DNA of 64,000 nt, taken from the NCBI GenBank assembly GCA_009917445.1, contig QZEE01000004.1, forward strand, positions 1-64,000, written 5' to 3'. A model generated the notes under the pieces. That model was not told the origin of the DNA. It made no database searches and saw only the letters and a program-made list of their open reading frames with translations. The position numbers and the translations under genes were made by a program. Shown here in pieces: positions 15,662-23,870 of this stretch. Within the stretch, counting starts at the first letter, position 1, and each line of letters opens with the position of its first letter. The stretch is from a bacterium D16-76. GTDB taxonomy: Bacteria > Bacillota > Clostridia > Oscillospirales > Acutalibacteraceae.

Positions 15662-16426
15662 ATGAAAATAGGAGCCCAGCTCTTTACCCTGCGCACGTAT
15701 ACCCAAACCCCCGAGGACCTGGACTACACCTTGTCCCAGGTGGCCAAAATGGGCTATGAGACCGTGCAGGTTTCCGCCATCGGCCCCATGCCCCCCGAGA
15801 CCGTGCGGGCCCTGTGCGACAAGCACGGCCTGCCCATTGTGCTCACCCATACAGACCCCCTGCGCATCCTGCGGGACACCGAGGCCGTCATCCGGGAGCA
15901 CGACATCCTGGGCTGCCCGTACATCGGCATGGGCATGATGCCCGAAAAGTACCGCCACCCCGAGTGGTTCCACCGTTTTATAGAGGATTATAAAGAGCCT
16001 GCCAAAAAGATAGCTGCCGCCGGCAAGCTCTTCATGTACCACAACCACAACCTGGAATTCCAGAAATTCGGCGGCAAGCTGGTCATGGAAAGGCTCATGG
16101 AAGCCTTCGCGCCAGAAGAGCTGGGCTTTACCCTGGACACCTATTGGGTGCAGATGGGCGGGGCGGATGTGTGCGCCTGGCTGGAAAAATTAAAAGGCCG
16201 CATCCCCTGCGTACACTTGAAAGACATGGCCGTAGAAGGCATGCAGCCCATTATGGCCCCCGTGGGGGAGGGCAACCTGCCCTGGAAAAAAACCCTGGAC
16301 ACCATAGCGGCCCAAGGCGGCACCCAGCACCTGCTGGTAGAGCAGGACACCTGCCAGGGCAGCCCCTTTGACTGCCTGGACGCCAGCCTGCAAAACCTGC
16401 GGGCCATGGGCGCCTGCCAGCTGTAG
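15662..16426 (+). CDS. Sugar phosphate isomerase/epimerase family TIM-barrel protein
   Basis: The 254-residue protein matches the xylose-isomerase-like TIM-barrel (AP endonuclease 2) superfamily. It starts with the typical IGAQLFTLRTYTQTPEDLD strand and has the metal-site blocks MYHNHNLEF near residue 125, FTLDTYWVQMGGAD near 158, VHLKDM near 185 and LLVEQDT near 228. Such enzymes isomerise or epimerise sugars, inositol derivatives or their phosphates. AAAGGAGG lies upstream of ATG 15662. No transport or kinase gene is next to it, so the substrate is unknown. Confidence 0.85.
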   Translation: MKIGAQLFTLRTYTQTPEDLDYTLSQVAKMGYETVQVSAIGPMPPETVRALCDKHGLPIVLTHTDPLRILRDTEAVIREHDILGCPYIGMGMMPEKYRHPEWFHRFIEDYKEPAKKIAAAGKLFMYHNHNLEFQKFGGKLVMERLMEAFAPEELGFTLDTYWVQMGGADVCAWLEKLKGRIPCVHLKDMAVEGMQPIMAPVGEGNLPWKKTLDTIAAQGGTQHLLVEQDTCQGSPFDCLDASLQNLRAMGACQL

Positions 16427-16466
16427 CGGCGGCCCGCGCAACCCGGAAAAGAAAGGACGGAGGAAC

Positions 16467-16748
16467 ATGGAAAAAACAGAAAAAGCAGTCATCACGGTCA
16501 TAGGCAAAGATATGGTGGGGATTCTGGCAAAGGTGTCGGCCCTGTGCGCGGAAAAGGGCGTCAACGTGCTGGAAGTCACCCAGTCGGTCCTGCAGGACCT
16601 ATTTGTCATGGTGATGCTGGTAGACATTACCAAAGCCACCGTGCGGGTGGCAGACCTGGCGGATATTTTCGACAAGCTGGGGGAGGAGATGGACTTGAAA
16701 ATCCACATTATGCACGAGGACATCTTCAACTCCATGCACAAAATCTAA
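16467..16748 (+). CDS. ACT domain protein (UPF0237)
   Basis: This 93-residue protein consists of one ACT domain of the UPF0237 type, with the GKDMVGILAKVSALCAEKGVNVLEV strand-helix and a second half ending in a predicted helix-strand pair. Family members bind small ligands, usually amino acids, and are almost always encoded directly before a PFL/DUF711 protein. Here that partner starts at 17274, with a GNAT gene between them. AGGAAC gives a RBS 7 bases before ATG 16467. Confidence 0.88.
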   Translation: MEKTEKAVITVIGKDMVGILAKVSALCAEKGVNVLEVTQSVLQDLFVMVMLVDITKATVRVADLADIFDKLGEEMDLKIHIMHEDIFNSMHKI

Positions 16749-16758
16749 CGGGGCGCGT

Positions 16759-17241
16759 ATGGAGGTGCGAAAAGCATCCCCGGCGGATTTGCAGGCTGTA
16801 GGCGATGTTACCCGCAGTACCATAGCGGCCATATACCCGCACTATTACCCACAAGGCTCGGTAGATTTCTTCCTGGATTGGCACAGGGATGAAACAATTC
16901 TGGAAGACATAGAGGCCGGGCGGGTCTACCTTCTGACAGTTCAGAAAGGGCGGGCTGTGGGAACGGTGACGCTCCATGAAGGGGAAATAACGCGGCTTTA
17001 TGTATTGCCGGGGTGCCAGGGCAAGGGATACGGCAGCATGCTGCTGGATTTTGCCGAAAAAGCGGTAGGGGAGGCTTACGGGAAAATCCGGGTAGAGGCT
17101 TCCCTGCCCGCCCAGGCCATGTATTGGAAGCGGGGGTACAGAGTAGTTGATTTCCTGACGGAAGCAGAAGGGCAGGGCGACGTGCTTTGCTGGGCCGTGA
17201 TGGAGAAGCCGTGGGGAGCGGGCAAATCCAAAACAAAATAG
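16759..17241 (+). CDS. GNAT family N-acetyltransferase inserted between ACT and PFL genes
   Basis: The 160-residue GNAT has the acetyl-CoA site in [21 protein letters not shown] (GCQGKGYGS near residues 91-99) and a C-terminal strand [12 protein letters not shown]. It starts 10 bases after the ACT gene stop with GGGGCG as a weak RBS and ends 32 bases before the PFL start, so it is in the same transcript. In most Clostridia the ACT and PFL genes are neighbours, which makes this a local insertion. The codon usage is slightly less GC-biased than the flanking genes. The substrate is unknown. Confidence 0.83.
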   Translation: MEVRKASPADLQAVGDVTRSTIAAIYPHYYPQGSVDFFLDWHRDETILEDIEAGRVYLLTVQKGRAVGTVTLHEGEITRLYVLPGCQGKGYGSMLLDFAEKAVGEAYGKIRVEASLPAQAMYWKRGYRVVDFLTEAEGQGDVLCWAVMEKPWGAGKSKTK

Positions 17242-17273
17242 AAACGCCATTTACGGGCAAAGGGGGAATTTAT

Positions 17274-18632
17274 TTGAACACAAGCGAAATTTTAGAAACC
17301 ATAAACATGATCGACAACGAAGACCTGGACGTGCGCACCATTACCATGGGCATCTCGCTTTTAGACTGCATCCACCCAGATGGGGAAAAGGCGGCGGTGC
17401 AAATCTACGATAAAATCTGCCGCTACGCCGAAAAGCTGGTGCGCACCGGCGAGGACATCAGCCGCCAGTACGGCATACCCATTATCAACAAGCGCATTTC
17501 CGTAACGCCCATTGCCATGGTGGCCGGGGCCTGCCCCAGCATGTCGCCGGTGCGCTTTGCCAGGGCCCTGGACAACGCCGCCCGGACCGTAGGCGTCAAC
17601 TTCATCGGGGGCTACTCGGCCCTGGTGCACAAGGGCTTTGGCCCCGGGGACTACGCCCTGATCGAAAGCATCCCCCAGGCCCTTTCCGAAACCGAGCTGG
17701 TGTGCTCTTCGGTAAACGTGGGCACCACCAAGGCGGGCATTAATATGGACGCCGTAAAGAAAATGGGCCGGGTAGTTAAAGAGGTGGCCCAGCTCACCGC
17801 AGACCGGGAGTGCATAGGCGCCGCCAAGCTGGTGGTGTTCTGCAACGCGCCAGAGGACAACCCCTTCATGGCCGGGGCGTTCCATGGCCCAGGGGAGCCA
17901 GACTGTGTAATCAACGTAGGGGTATCCGGGCCGGGGGTAGTGCGGGCCGTCTTGAAAAAAGAGGGGCAGGGCAAGGACTTAACCGCCATTGCCGAGCTCA
18001 TCAAGCGGACGGCCTTTAAAATCACCCGCATGGGCCAGCTGGTGGCCCAGGAAGCCTCGCGGCGGCTTTGCGTGCCCTTTGGCATTGTAGACCTGTCCCT
18101 GGCCCCCACCCCGGCCATTGGCGACAGCGTGGCCTATATCCTGGAGGCCATGGGCCTGGAGCAGTGCGGGGCCCACGGCACCACAGCGGCGCTGGCCCTC
18201 TTAAACGACGCAGTAAAAAAAGGCGGCGTCATGGCCTCGTCCAGCGTAGGGGGGCTGTCGGGGGCCTTCATCCCGGTAACCGAGGACGCGGGGATGATCG
18301 AGGCGGCCCGCAGCGGCTGCTTAACGCTCAATAAGCTGGAAGCCATGACGGCGGTGTGCTCGGTAGGGCTTGATATGATCTGTATCCCCGGGGATGTAAG
18401 CCCAGAGATCATTTCCGGCATCATTGCAGATGAAGCCGCTATTGGCATGGTCAATTCGAAAACAACCGCCGTGCGGGTAATCCCGGCCGTAGGCAAACAG
18501 GCTGGGGAAGAGCTGGACTTTGGGGGCCTTTTGGGCATGGGGCCCATCATGGCGGTAAACCCGGCGTCGCCCCGTGAATTTATTGACCGCGGCGGCAGAA
18601 TCCCCGCCCCCCTGCAGAGCCTGAAAAATTAG
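17274..18632 (+). CDS. PFL family protein (UPF0210/DUF711)
   Basis: The 452-residue protein matches the UPF0210 (DUF711) family: N-terminal [11 protein letters not shown], then [17 protein letters not shown], and a conserved [18 protein letters not shown] block near 145. The family is structurally related to pyruvate formate-lyase-like barrels but lacks the glycyl radical motif, and its reaction is not established. It works with the ACT partner at 16467, probably as a ligand-controlled enzyme. The start is TTG 17274 with AGGGGG 7 bases upstream; family members begin at this N-T-x-E-I-L-E-T-I segment. Confidence 0.88.
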   Translation: MNTSEILETINMIDNEDLDVRTITMGISLLDCIHPDGEKAAVQIYDKICRYAEKLVRTGEDISRQYGIPIINKRISVTPIAMVAGACPSMSPVRFARALDNAARTVGVNFIGGYSALVHKGFGPGDYALIESIPQALSETELVCSSVNVGTTKAGINMDAVKKMGRVVKEVAQLTADRECIGAAKLVVFCNAPEDNPFMAGAFHGPGEPDCVINVGVSGPGVVRAVLKKEGQGKDLTAIAELIKRTAFKITRMGQLVAQEASRRLCVPFGIVDLSLAPTPAIGDSVAYILEAMGLEQCGAHGTTAALALLNDAVKKGGVMASSSVGGLSGAFIPVTEDAGMIEAARSGCLTLNKLEAMTAVCSVGLDMICIPGDVSPEIISGIIADEAAIGMVNSKTTAVRVIPAVGKQAGEELDFGGLLGMGPIMAVNPASPREFIDRGGRIPAPLQSLKN

Positions 18633-18662
18633 CAGCCGCCCCTCATAGACCGCCAGAGAAAC

Positions 18663-18950
18663 GGGAGTCCAGAGGGGTTGCTGCGTGCCGGTGGCAAAAC
18701 GTTTCGCTGCGCGAACCGTTTGCGTCCAGCAACCGACCGAGCCGGCAGGCGAGACCCCTGGCCCTTTGGCGGGTTCTTAGGGCGGCGCCCTAAGTGGGGT
18801 GGGGGGTGAGCGTCTGCCTGCGGCAGACAAGCTGCGAACCGACCGAGCCGGCAGGCGAGACCAAAGCCCCACGACCTTGCCGCAGGGTGCGCCCTTTGCA
18901 CCCGGAGGCTCCAAAAAGCGTCAGCGGGGTGTTAGGGGCAAGGCCCCTAA
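18663..18950. repeat. Modular intergenic hairpin repeat cluster
   Basis: This 470-bp gap (18633-19102) holds no gene. It contains: module 1 at 18663-18756 (GGGAGTCC, a stem GGTTGCTG/CAGCAACC, then CCGACCGAGCCGGCAG); a hairpin CTTAGGGC-ggc-GCCCTAAG at 18776-18794 preceded by CCCTTTGGCGGG; a second copy of the CCGACCGAGCCGGCAG box at 18839-18862; and hairpins at 18885-18903 and 18932-18950. Module 1 recurs at 26883-26952, and the CCCTTTGGCGGG hairpin recurs at 63471-63504, with compensating changes in the stems. Confidence 0.65.
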
Positions 18951-19102
18951 GGTCTTAAAAGCCCAGCCCAATAAGCATCCTGCGCCACAATATTATTACT
19001 TCTGAACAAAATAGCAGGAAATAGGGGAACATACGGCAAATCTTTCCCATTATTCCTTTCAGAAATAATACCCACAGAAATTCTTTTGAGGAGCATGAAA
19101 TT

Positions 19103-20305
19103 ATGGAATCATTGCGAGAGCTATACAGGATCGGCCGCGGGCCCTCCAGCTCGCACACCATGGGGCCGGGGCACGCGGCCCAAATGTTTCAAGAGGCGTT
19201 CCCCCAGGCAGACAGGTTCCAGGTGACGCTGTACGGCTCCCTTGCCAAAACAGGCAAGGGCCATTTGACCGACACAGCGGTAATCGAGGCCCTGGCCCCG
19301 CTGCCGGCCCAGGTGGTCTTTGACAAAGAAACGTCCGGCCTGCCCCACCCAAACACCATGGACCTTGTAGCCCTAAAGGAAGGCAAGCCCCTGGGCAAGT
19401 GGCGGGTGTTCAGCGTAGGGGGCGGCAAGGTCACCATAGAAGGCCAGCCCGCCGCCGACCCGCCCCAGGTGTACCCCATCCGCAGCTTTGGGGGCATTAA
19501 GGATTATTGCCGGGAAAAGGATATGTTTTTGTGGCAGTACGTGGAGGAGTGCGAAGGCCCGGAAATCTGGGCCTACCTTTCCGAAGTATGGGAGGTCATG
19601 AAAGAGGCCGTCTACCGGGGCATCCGCAAAGACGGGGAGCTAAAAGGCGGCCTGGGCGTGCAGCGCAAGGCCATGTACCTAAACCGCCAGCGCCACATGG
19701 ACGAAAGCAAGCAGACCCGTGAAAACCGCAAGGTGTGTGCCTACGCCTTTGCGGTCAGCGAGGAAAACGCCGGAGGCGGCACCATCGTCACAGCCCCCAC
19801 CTGCGGGGCCTGCGGGGTGCTGCCCGCGGTGCTGGTGTATAAGCAGGAGGAAATGGGCTTTTCCGACCGGGCCATGCTCAAAGGCCTGGCAGCGGCGGGT
19901 GTGGTTGGCAACGTCATTAAAACCAACGCCTCTATCAGCGGCGCCGAGTGCGGGTGCCAGGCGGAAATCGGCAGCGCGTGCAGCATGGCCGCCGCCGGGC
20001 TGGCCGAGCTGTACCATATGGACCTGGACCAGATCGAGTACGCCGCCGAGGTAGCCATGGAGCACCACCTGGGCCTTACCTGCGACCCCATCGGCGGCCT
20101 GGTGCAAATCCCCTGCATCGAGCGCAACGCCGTAGCGGCCATGCGTGCCATCAACGCCCTAAGCCTGGCAAACTTCCTAACCTACACCCGCAAAATCTCC
20201 TTCGACGTGGTGGTAAAGACTATGTACGAGACCGGCCGGGACCTGTTCAGCAAGTACCGGGAAACCAGCGAAGGCGGCCTGGCCAAAATGTACCGCCCCA
20301 GTTAA
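19103..20305 (+). CDS. sdaA: L-serine ammonia-lyase, iron-sulfur dependent
   Basis: The 400-residue single-chain enzyme deaminates L-serine to pyruvate and ammonia. The N-terminal half has the beta-domain motif GPSSSHTMGP (residues 13-22); the C-terminal half has the catalytic alpha domain with cysteines of the 4Fe-4S cluster in APTCGACGVLP, GAECGCQAEIGSACSMAA and LTCDPIGG. Fused forms are the rule in some Clostridia, where two subunits are used in others. GAGGAG lies 9 bases before ATG 19103. It feeds pyruvate to the oxidoreductase at 27127. The cluster is oxygen sensitive, which fits an anaerobe. Confidence 0.93.
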   Translation: MESLRELYRIGRGPSSSHTMGPGHAAQMFQEAFPQADRFQVTLYGSLAKTGKGHLTDTAVIEALAPLPAQVVFDKETSGLPHPNTMDLVALKEGKPLGKWRVFSVGGGKVTIEGQPAADPPQVYPIRSFGGIKDYCREKDMFLWQYVEECEGPEIWAYLSEVWEVMKEAVYRGIRKDGELKGGLGVQRKAMYLNRQRHMDESKQTRENRKVCAYAFAVSEENAGGGTIVTAPTCGACGVLPAVLVYKQEEMGFSDRAMLKGLAAAGVVGNVIKTNASISGAECGCQAEIGSACSMAAAGLAELYHMDLDQIEYAAEVAMEHHLGLTCDPIGGLVQIPCIERNAVAAMRAINALSLANFLTYTRKISFDVVVKTMYETGRDLFSKYRETSEGGLAKMYRPS

Positions 20306-20367
20306 AGAAAACAACGCAAAGAAAAAATAAGAAAAAAATAAAAATTTTCCCGAAAAACCCCTAACCA

Positions 20368-20431
20368 AAATTGCCTCCCAACCGTCTATGTATTGGTACC
20401 GTGTACCAAAATCATTTTAGGGAGGCAATTT
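20368..20431 (+). promoter_or_regulatory. Hairpin over the RBS with internal palindromic operator
   Basis: A perfect 12-bp inverted repeat, AAATTGCCTCCC (20368-20379) and GGGAGGCAATTT (20420-20431), traps the Shine-Dalgarno GGGAGG of the lipoprotein gene. Inside it is a second perfect palindrome, TTGGTAC-cgt-GTACCAA (20393-20409), like a GntR- or LacI-type operator. TTGCCT at 20371 could serve as a -35 box, but no clear -10 box is seen. Confidence 0.55.
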
Positions 20432-20433
20432 GT

Positions 20434-21966
20434 ATGAAAAAAAGGAAAACCACCGCTGTGTGCCTGGCCCTGTGCCTGCTGCTAAACCTGCCCGCCTGCG
20501 CCCACCCCCAGCAGGCCGCCCACCCAGACGAAAGCCCCAAAACCGCCCCCTCCTCCCAAACACAGCCCGAAAGCCAACCGCCCCCCGCGCCAGACATCCC
20601 AGACCTAAGCGACACAGACCTCAGCGGGGAACTCACCATCCGGGACTGCATCGCCCCCTCAGAGAGCCTGCCTACACAGCTGGAATCCTTTGCGGCGGAA
20701 TTTATGGCGCTGCACCCGGACGTGACGATAAACGTGGAATACTATACCGAAAGCGCCTCAGGCCGCGCCCAGGTCAACGAAGCCTACGAAGCGTTCAGCA
20801 CCGAAGTGCGCATGGAGATGGTAAGCGGCGAAGCAGACTACCTCCTTTTCTTCCCCTCATCCCGGATGAACCTCTACGAGCTTTCCGAAAGCGGCGTGCT
20901 GATGGACATGCGCCCCTATTTTGACAACGACCCCACCGTAGACCCCCAGGACTATTTCACCCAGGTCTTCGACGCGGTCTCCGTAAACGGGAAGCTGACC
21001 GCCGTGCCCATCTCCTTTAGCTTGGAAGGCCTGTACCTGAACCGCAACCTGATGGAAGCCCTAAAAGTCGACCTGGATGGGATAAAAGAGGTAGATTGGC
21101 AGGCCCTGCTGGACTGGCACCAGCAAGGCCTTGCCCTCCAAAAAGACCTGGATGTCCTGGCCGGCGGGGAGATGCACGAGCAGCTTTTTGCCCTGGAAAA
21201 GCCGGCCTACATAGACTGGGAGACCCGTACCGCGTCCTTCCAGTCCCCAGGGTTTATAGACTACCTAACCCGCACCGGGGCCATTACAGAAAAGAACGCC
21301 GAGCTCAACGAGATCAGCCGCGCCATTTCCACCGAGGTAGGCATCGCAGACCTGGCCATGCAAAGCTGGGCCGCAGGCAAAAACCTCTTTGACCCCGCAG
21401 ATACCGCCAGATCCGATATTGTAGACAAAGGGGTGCCCAGCGTCGCGGTGCTGTCCGGCATAGGCCTGCCAGACCTGGCCTATGCCAGCGAGCCCCTGAA
21501 CGGCCTGGCAGGGCCGTACCCAGCCGTCACCTCAGACGGGAAGCTGGGGGTTTTCTCAAAAGAAGATTTCGCCGTGCCTTCCAGCATAAAAGACCCCAGG
21601 CTGGCGTGGAAATTCATAGCCTTTTGCATGCAGGAGCGGGAAGAGCTTCTATTTGAACCCGGCTTCTATTTCACCGGCTACATCCCTGTAAACCGGAAAA
21701 ACCTGGTGGCCCTGCTGGAAGACGGGAAAGGGAAAAAAGAGCTCTTCTACACCGTGCTGCAGGCAGGCTACGCCATGGAAAGCTACGACGCGGCCGCAGG
21801 GGCGGAAAAGCTGGAAGAATGCCTCTCTTTGCCGCTGATAAACGGCAAAAACTATGGCGTAAATGTAGACGAATACCTGGAAGAATATTACACCCACAAC
21901 CTCACCACCCCCGAGCAGTGCGCTAAAAAACTGCAAGACCGGGCATATATCTGGCTAAACGAATAA
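20434..21966 (+). CDS. Extracellular solute-binding lipoprotein (ABC sugar-type family 1)
   Basis: This 510-residue lipoprotein has a basic N-terminus, hydrophobic core and lipobox LPAC (Cys about residue 21), then a Pro/Ser/Gln linker to about residue 60. The body resembles family 1 extracellular binding proteins (ESFAAEFMALHPDVTINVEYY near 85). ATG 20434 is preferred over the upstream in-frame ATG because GGGAGG is 8 bases before it and the signal peptide starts there. No ABC permease or ATPase gene adjoins it, so it is an orphan whose partner permease is elsewhere. The leader hairpin and palindrome suggest tight control. Confidence 0.83.
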   Translation: MKKRKTTAVCLALCLLLNLPACAHPQQAAHPDESPKTAPSSQTQPESQPPPAPDIPDLSDTDLSGELTIRDCIAPSESLPTQLESFAAEFMALHPDVTINVEYYTESASGRAQVNEAYEAFSTEVRMEMVSGEADYLLFFPSSRMNLYELSESGVLMDMRPYFDNDPTVDPQDYFTQVFDAVSVNGKLTAVPISFSLEGLYLNRNLMEALKVDLDGIKEVDWQALLDWHQQGLALQKDLDVLAGGEMHEQLFALEKPAYIDWETRTASFQSPGFIDYLTRTGAITEKNAELNEISRAISTEVGIADLAMQSWAAGKNLFDPADTARSDIVDKGVPSVAVLSGIGLPDLAYASEPLNGLAGPYPAVTSDGKLGVFSKEDFAVPSSIKDPRLAWKFIAFCMQEREELLFEPGFYFTGYIPVNRKNLVALLEDGKGKKELFYTVLQAGYAMESYDAAAGAEKLEECLSLPLINGKNYGVNVDEYLEEYYTHNLTTPEQCAKKLQDRAYIWLNE

Positions 21967-21989
21967 ACCCAAAACAGGAGGGACCGACC

Positions 21990-23198
21990 ATGGAAAAGAA
22001 AACAGTGGTATTAGGCGTAACCGGGGGCATAGCCTGCTATAAAGCGGCGGCGCTGGCCTCAAAGCTTACCCAGCGGGGGTACAACGTAGAGGTGGTGCTC
22101 ACCAAAAACGCCACCGAATTTATTGGGCCCCACACCTTCGAATCCCTCACCCACAACCGTGCCATGGTCGATACCTTCGACCGCAATTTCCAAAGCCATG
22201 TGGAGCACGTGGCCCTGGCCGACAAAGCCAGCCTGCTTATTGTGGCCCCGGCCACGGCCAATATCATCGCCAAAGCAGCCCACGGCCTGGCCGACGACAT
22301 GCTCTCCACCACCATCCTGGCCTGCGACTGCCCTAAGCTCATAGCCCCGGCCATGAATACCCGCATGTACGAAAACCCCGTTACCCAAGAAAACCTCAAT
22401 ACCCTGCGCCGCTACGGCTGGGAAATCATCGAGCCCGCCACAGGCCGCCTGGCCTGCGGCGCCACCGGCAAGGGCAAAATGCCCGAGCCCGAAGCCCTGT
22501 TAGAAGCCGTTGACCACGCCATCCGCCACGAAAAGGACTTAAAGGGCGTAAACGTGCTGGTCACCGCCGGCCCCACCCAAGAGGCCCTGGACCCCGTGCG
22601 CTTCCTCACCAACCACTCCACCGGCAGAATGGGCTACGCCATCGCCCGGGCCGCAGCGGCCCGCGGGGCCCAGGTCACCCTGGTTTCCGGCCCTGTGGAT
22701 TTGCCCCCCCCAGCCTACGTAGAAACCGTGCATGTAGTAAGCGCCCTGGAGATGTTTGAAGCCGTCAAATCCCGGGCCGCCGGGCAGGATATCTTCATAA
22801 AAACCGCGGCCGTAGCCGATTACCGCCCCGCGGAAGCCAGCCCCGAAAAGATGAAAAAGGGCGCGGGCCCCCTGTCCCTGCCCTTAGAGCGTACCGACGA
22901 TATTTTAGGCTGGCTGGGCCAGAACCGCCAGCCCGGGCAGTTCCTCTGCGGATTTAGCATGGAGACCGAAAACCTGGTGGAGAACAGCCGCCAAAAGCTT
23001 ACAAAAAAGGGTATAGACATGGTCTGTGCCAACAGCCTGCGGCAAGCGGGCGCGGGCTTTGGGGGTGAAACCAACGTCCTCACCCTCATCACCCAGGCCG
23101 GGGAAGAGCCCCTGCCCCTCCTAAGCAAAGAGGACGCCGCCCACCGCGTGCTGGACGCCATCCTCCGTGCCAAAAAAGAATTCCCCAGGAAAAAATAA
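21990..23198 (+). CDS. coaBC: Bifunctional phosphopantothenoylcysteine decarboxylase / phosphopantothenate-cysteine ligase
   Basis: The 402-residue protein catalyses two steps of coenzyme A synthesis. The N-terminal flavoprotein domain (1-185) has GVTGGIACYKAAALASKL, the catalytic His in the SHVEH segment and the PAMNTRMY substrate-clamp motif with catalytic context. The C-terminal ligase domain (from about 190) has VTAGPTQEALDPVRFLTNHSTGRMG and KTAAVADYRP. AGGAGGG lies 8 bases before ATG 21990. It follows the solute-binding gene by 23 bases and may share its transcript; a terminator hairpin follows at 23208. Confidence 0.95.
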   Translation: MEKKTVVLGVTGGIACYKAAALASKLTQRGYNVEVVLTKNATEFIGPHTFESLTHNRAMVDTFDRNFQSHVEHVALADKASLLIVAPATANIIAKAAHGLADDMLSTTILACDCPKLIAPAMNTRMYENPVTQENLNTLRRYGWEIIEPATGRLACGATGKGKMPEPEALLEAVDHAIRHEKDLKGVNVLVTAGPTQEALDPVRFLTNHSTGRMGYAIARAAAARGAQVTLVSGPVDLPPPAYVETVHVVSALEMFEAVKSRAAGQDIFIKTAAVADYRPAEASPEKMKKGAGPLSLPLERTDDILGWLGQNRQPGQFLCGFSMETENLVENSRQKLTKKGIDMVCANSLRQAGAGFGGETNVLTLITQAGEEPLPLLSKEDAAHRVLDAILRAKKEFPRKK

Positions 23199-23207
23199 CC
23201 CCCCTTC

Positions 23208-23241
23208 AAGGCGCGGCCTGCCCAAGCAGGCTGCGCCTTTC
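23208..23241 (+). terminator. Terminator of coaBC
   Basis: A 13-bp stem with one mismatch (23208-23220 with 23227-23239), a 6-base loop and trailing TTT, 9 bases after the coaBC stop. The rest of the 350-bp gap to the next gene is AT-rich and holds only the promoter at 23421. Confidence 0.65.
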
Positions 23242-23420
23242 CTGTATCCCCACCCCGGACATTTTGTCCTGTTGCGCTGCTAAAGCAGTGCAATATCTGC
23301 AACTTTCACAAAGGCGTTTTGCACCCCGCGCACCCCTTTCCCCATAAAACCAGCAAGGCAGCAGAAAAAATGAAATTTCCCATGTTGAAAAAATTATTTT
23401 GTAAAAATGGCACAAAGATG

Positions 23421-23449
23421 TTGAAAATCTTGAACGCATATGCTATAAT
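23421..23449 (+). promoter_or_regulatory. Promoter of the orphan 62-residue gene
   Basis: TTGAAA (23421-23426) and TATAAT (23444-23449) with a 17-base spacer. The ~95-base leader contains a GCCCCC/GGGGGC hairpin near 23503-23522 without a T run. Confidence 0.7.
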
Positions 23450-23549
23450 ATGGGCAAGAAAACCGGGAGGAAGAAACCCCTCCCAACCGCTTACAACAGC
23501 AAAAGCCCCCAAAGCCTGGGGGCGTCTATAAGGAGAGGAAGGTTTGGTT

Positions 23550-23738
23550 ATGTATAATTTCGTTGAAAACCGTATGAACATCCCCAAAAGCGAATTCCCC
23601 ATGCTCCGCCGTAATCCAAGCCGCTTGGTGGTCCAAACGGGCATCCAGCCTGTGGCGTATATCCAAGAGGATTTGTGCGCCGGCGAGCGCCCCCAGTCCC
23701 TTCTGCAATCCCTTTTCGCGTTTAAGAAGCGGGGCTGA
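23550..23738 (+). CDS. Small orphan protein, 62 residues, unknown function
   Basis: I do not recognise this protein. It is 62 residues, basic at the C-terminus (FAFKKRG), with no signal peptide or membrane helix; the middle reads RLVVQTGIQPVAYIQEDL. It has a near-consensus promoter, AGGAAGG 7 bases before ATG 23550, and a strong terminator at 23761, so it is an independent transcription unit and very likely expressed. It is convergent with sigE. Coding is supported by these signals and by GC-rich third positions, not by a known family; a regulatory RNA with a fortuitous frame is the alternative. Confidence 0.6.
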   Translation: MYNFVENRMNIPKSEFPMLRRNPSRLVVQTGIQPVAYIQEDLCAGERPQSLLQSLFAFKKRG

Positions 23739-23760
23739 TTCCCCCTTCTATCAGCCCTTG

Positions 23761-23790
23761 GCCCCCAGTCTTCCCAGGCTGGGGGCTTTT
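23761..23790 (+). terminator. Terminator of the 62-residue gene
   Basis: GCCCCCAG (23761-23768) pairs with CTGGGGGC (23779-23786), followed by TTTTG. Confidence 0.8.
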
Positions 23791-23795
23791 GTTCT

Positions 23796-23860
23796 GCCTC
23801 CGGCGGCCAGGGGGGACTTTTTTTGATAAAAAAGTCCCCCCTGGACCCCTTCAAAAAAAC
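23796..23860 (-). repeat. Dispersed hairpin element, type GTTTTTTGAAG...CCGCCGGAGGC (copy 1)
   Basis: Read on the minus strand: GTTTTTTTGAAG at one end, a perfect 17-bp stem (23807-23823 with 23828-23844, arms GGGGGGAC/GTCCCCCC) with a 4-base loop, and GGCCGCCGGAGGC at the other end (23808-23796). The same plan occurs at 51824-51883 with different but still complementary arms. It can act as a bidirectional terminator between the orphan gene and sigE. Confidence 0.65.
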
Positions 23861-23870
23861 CGTCCTTGGG

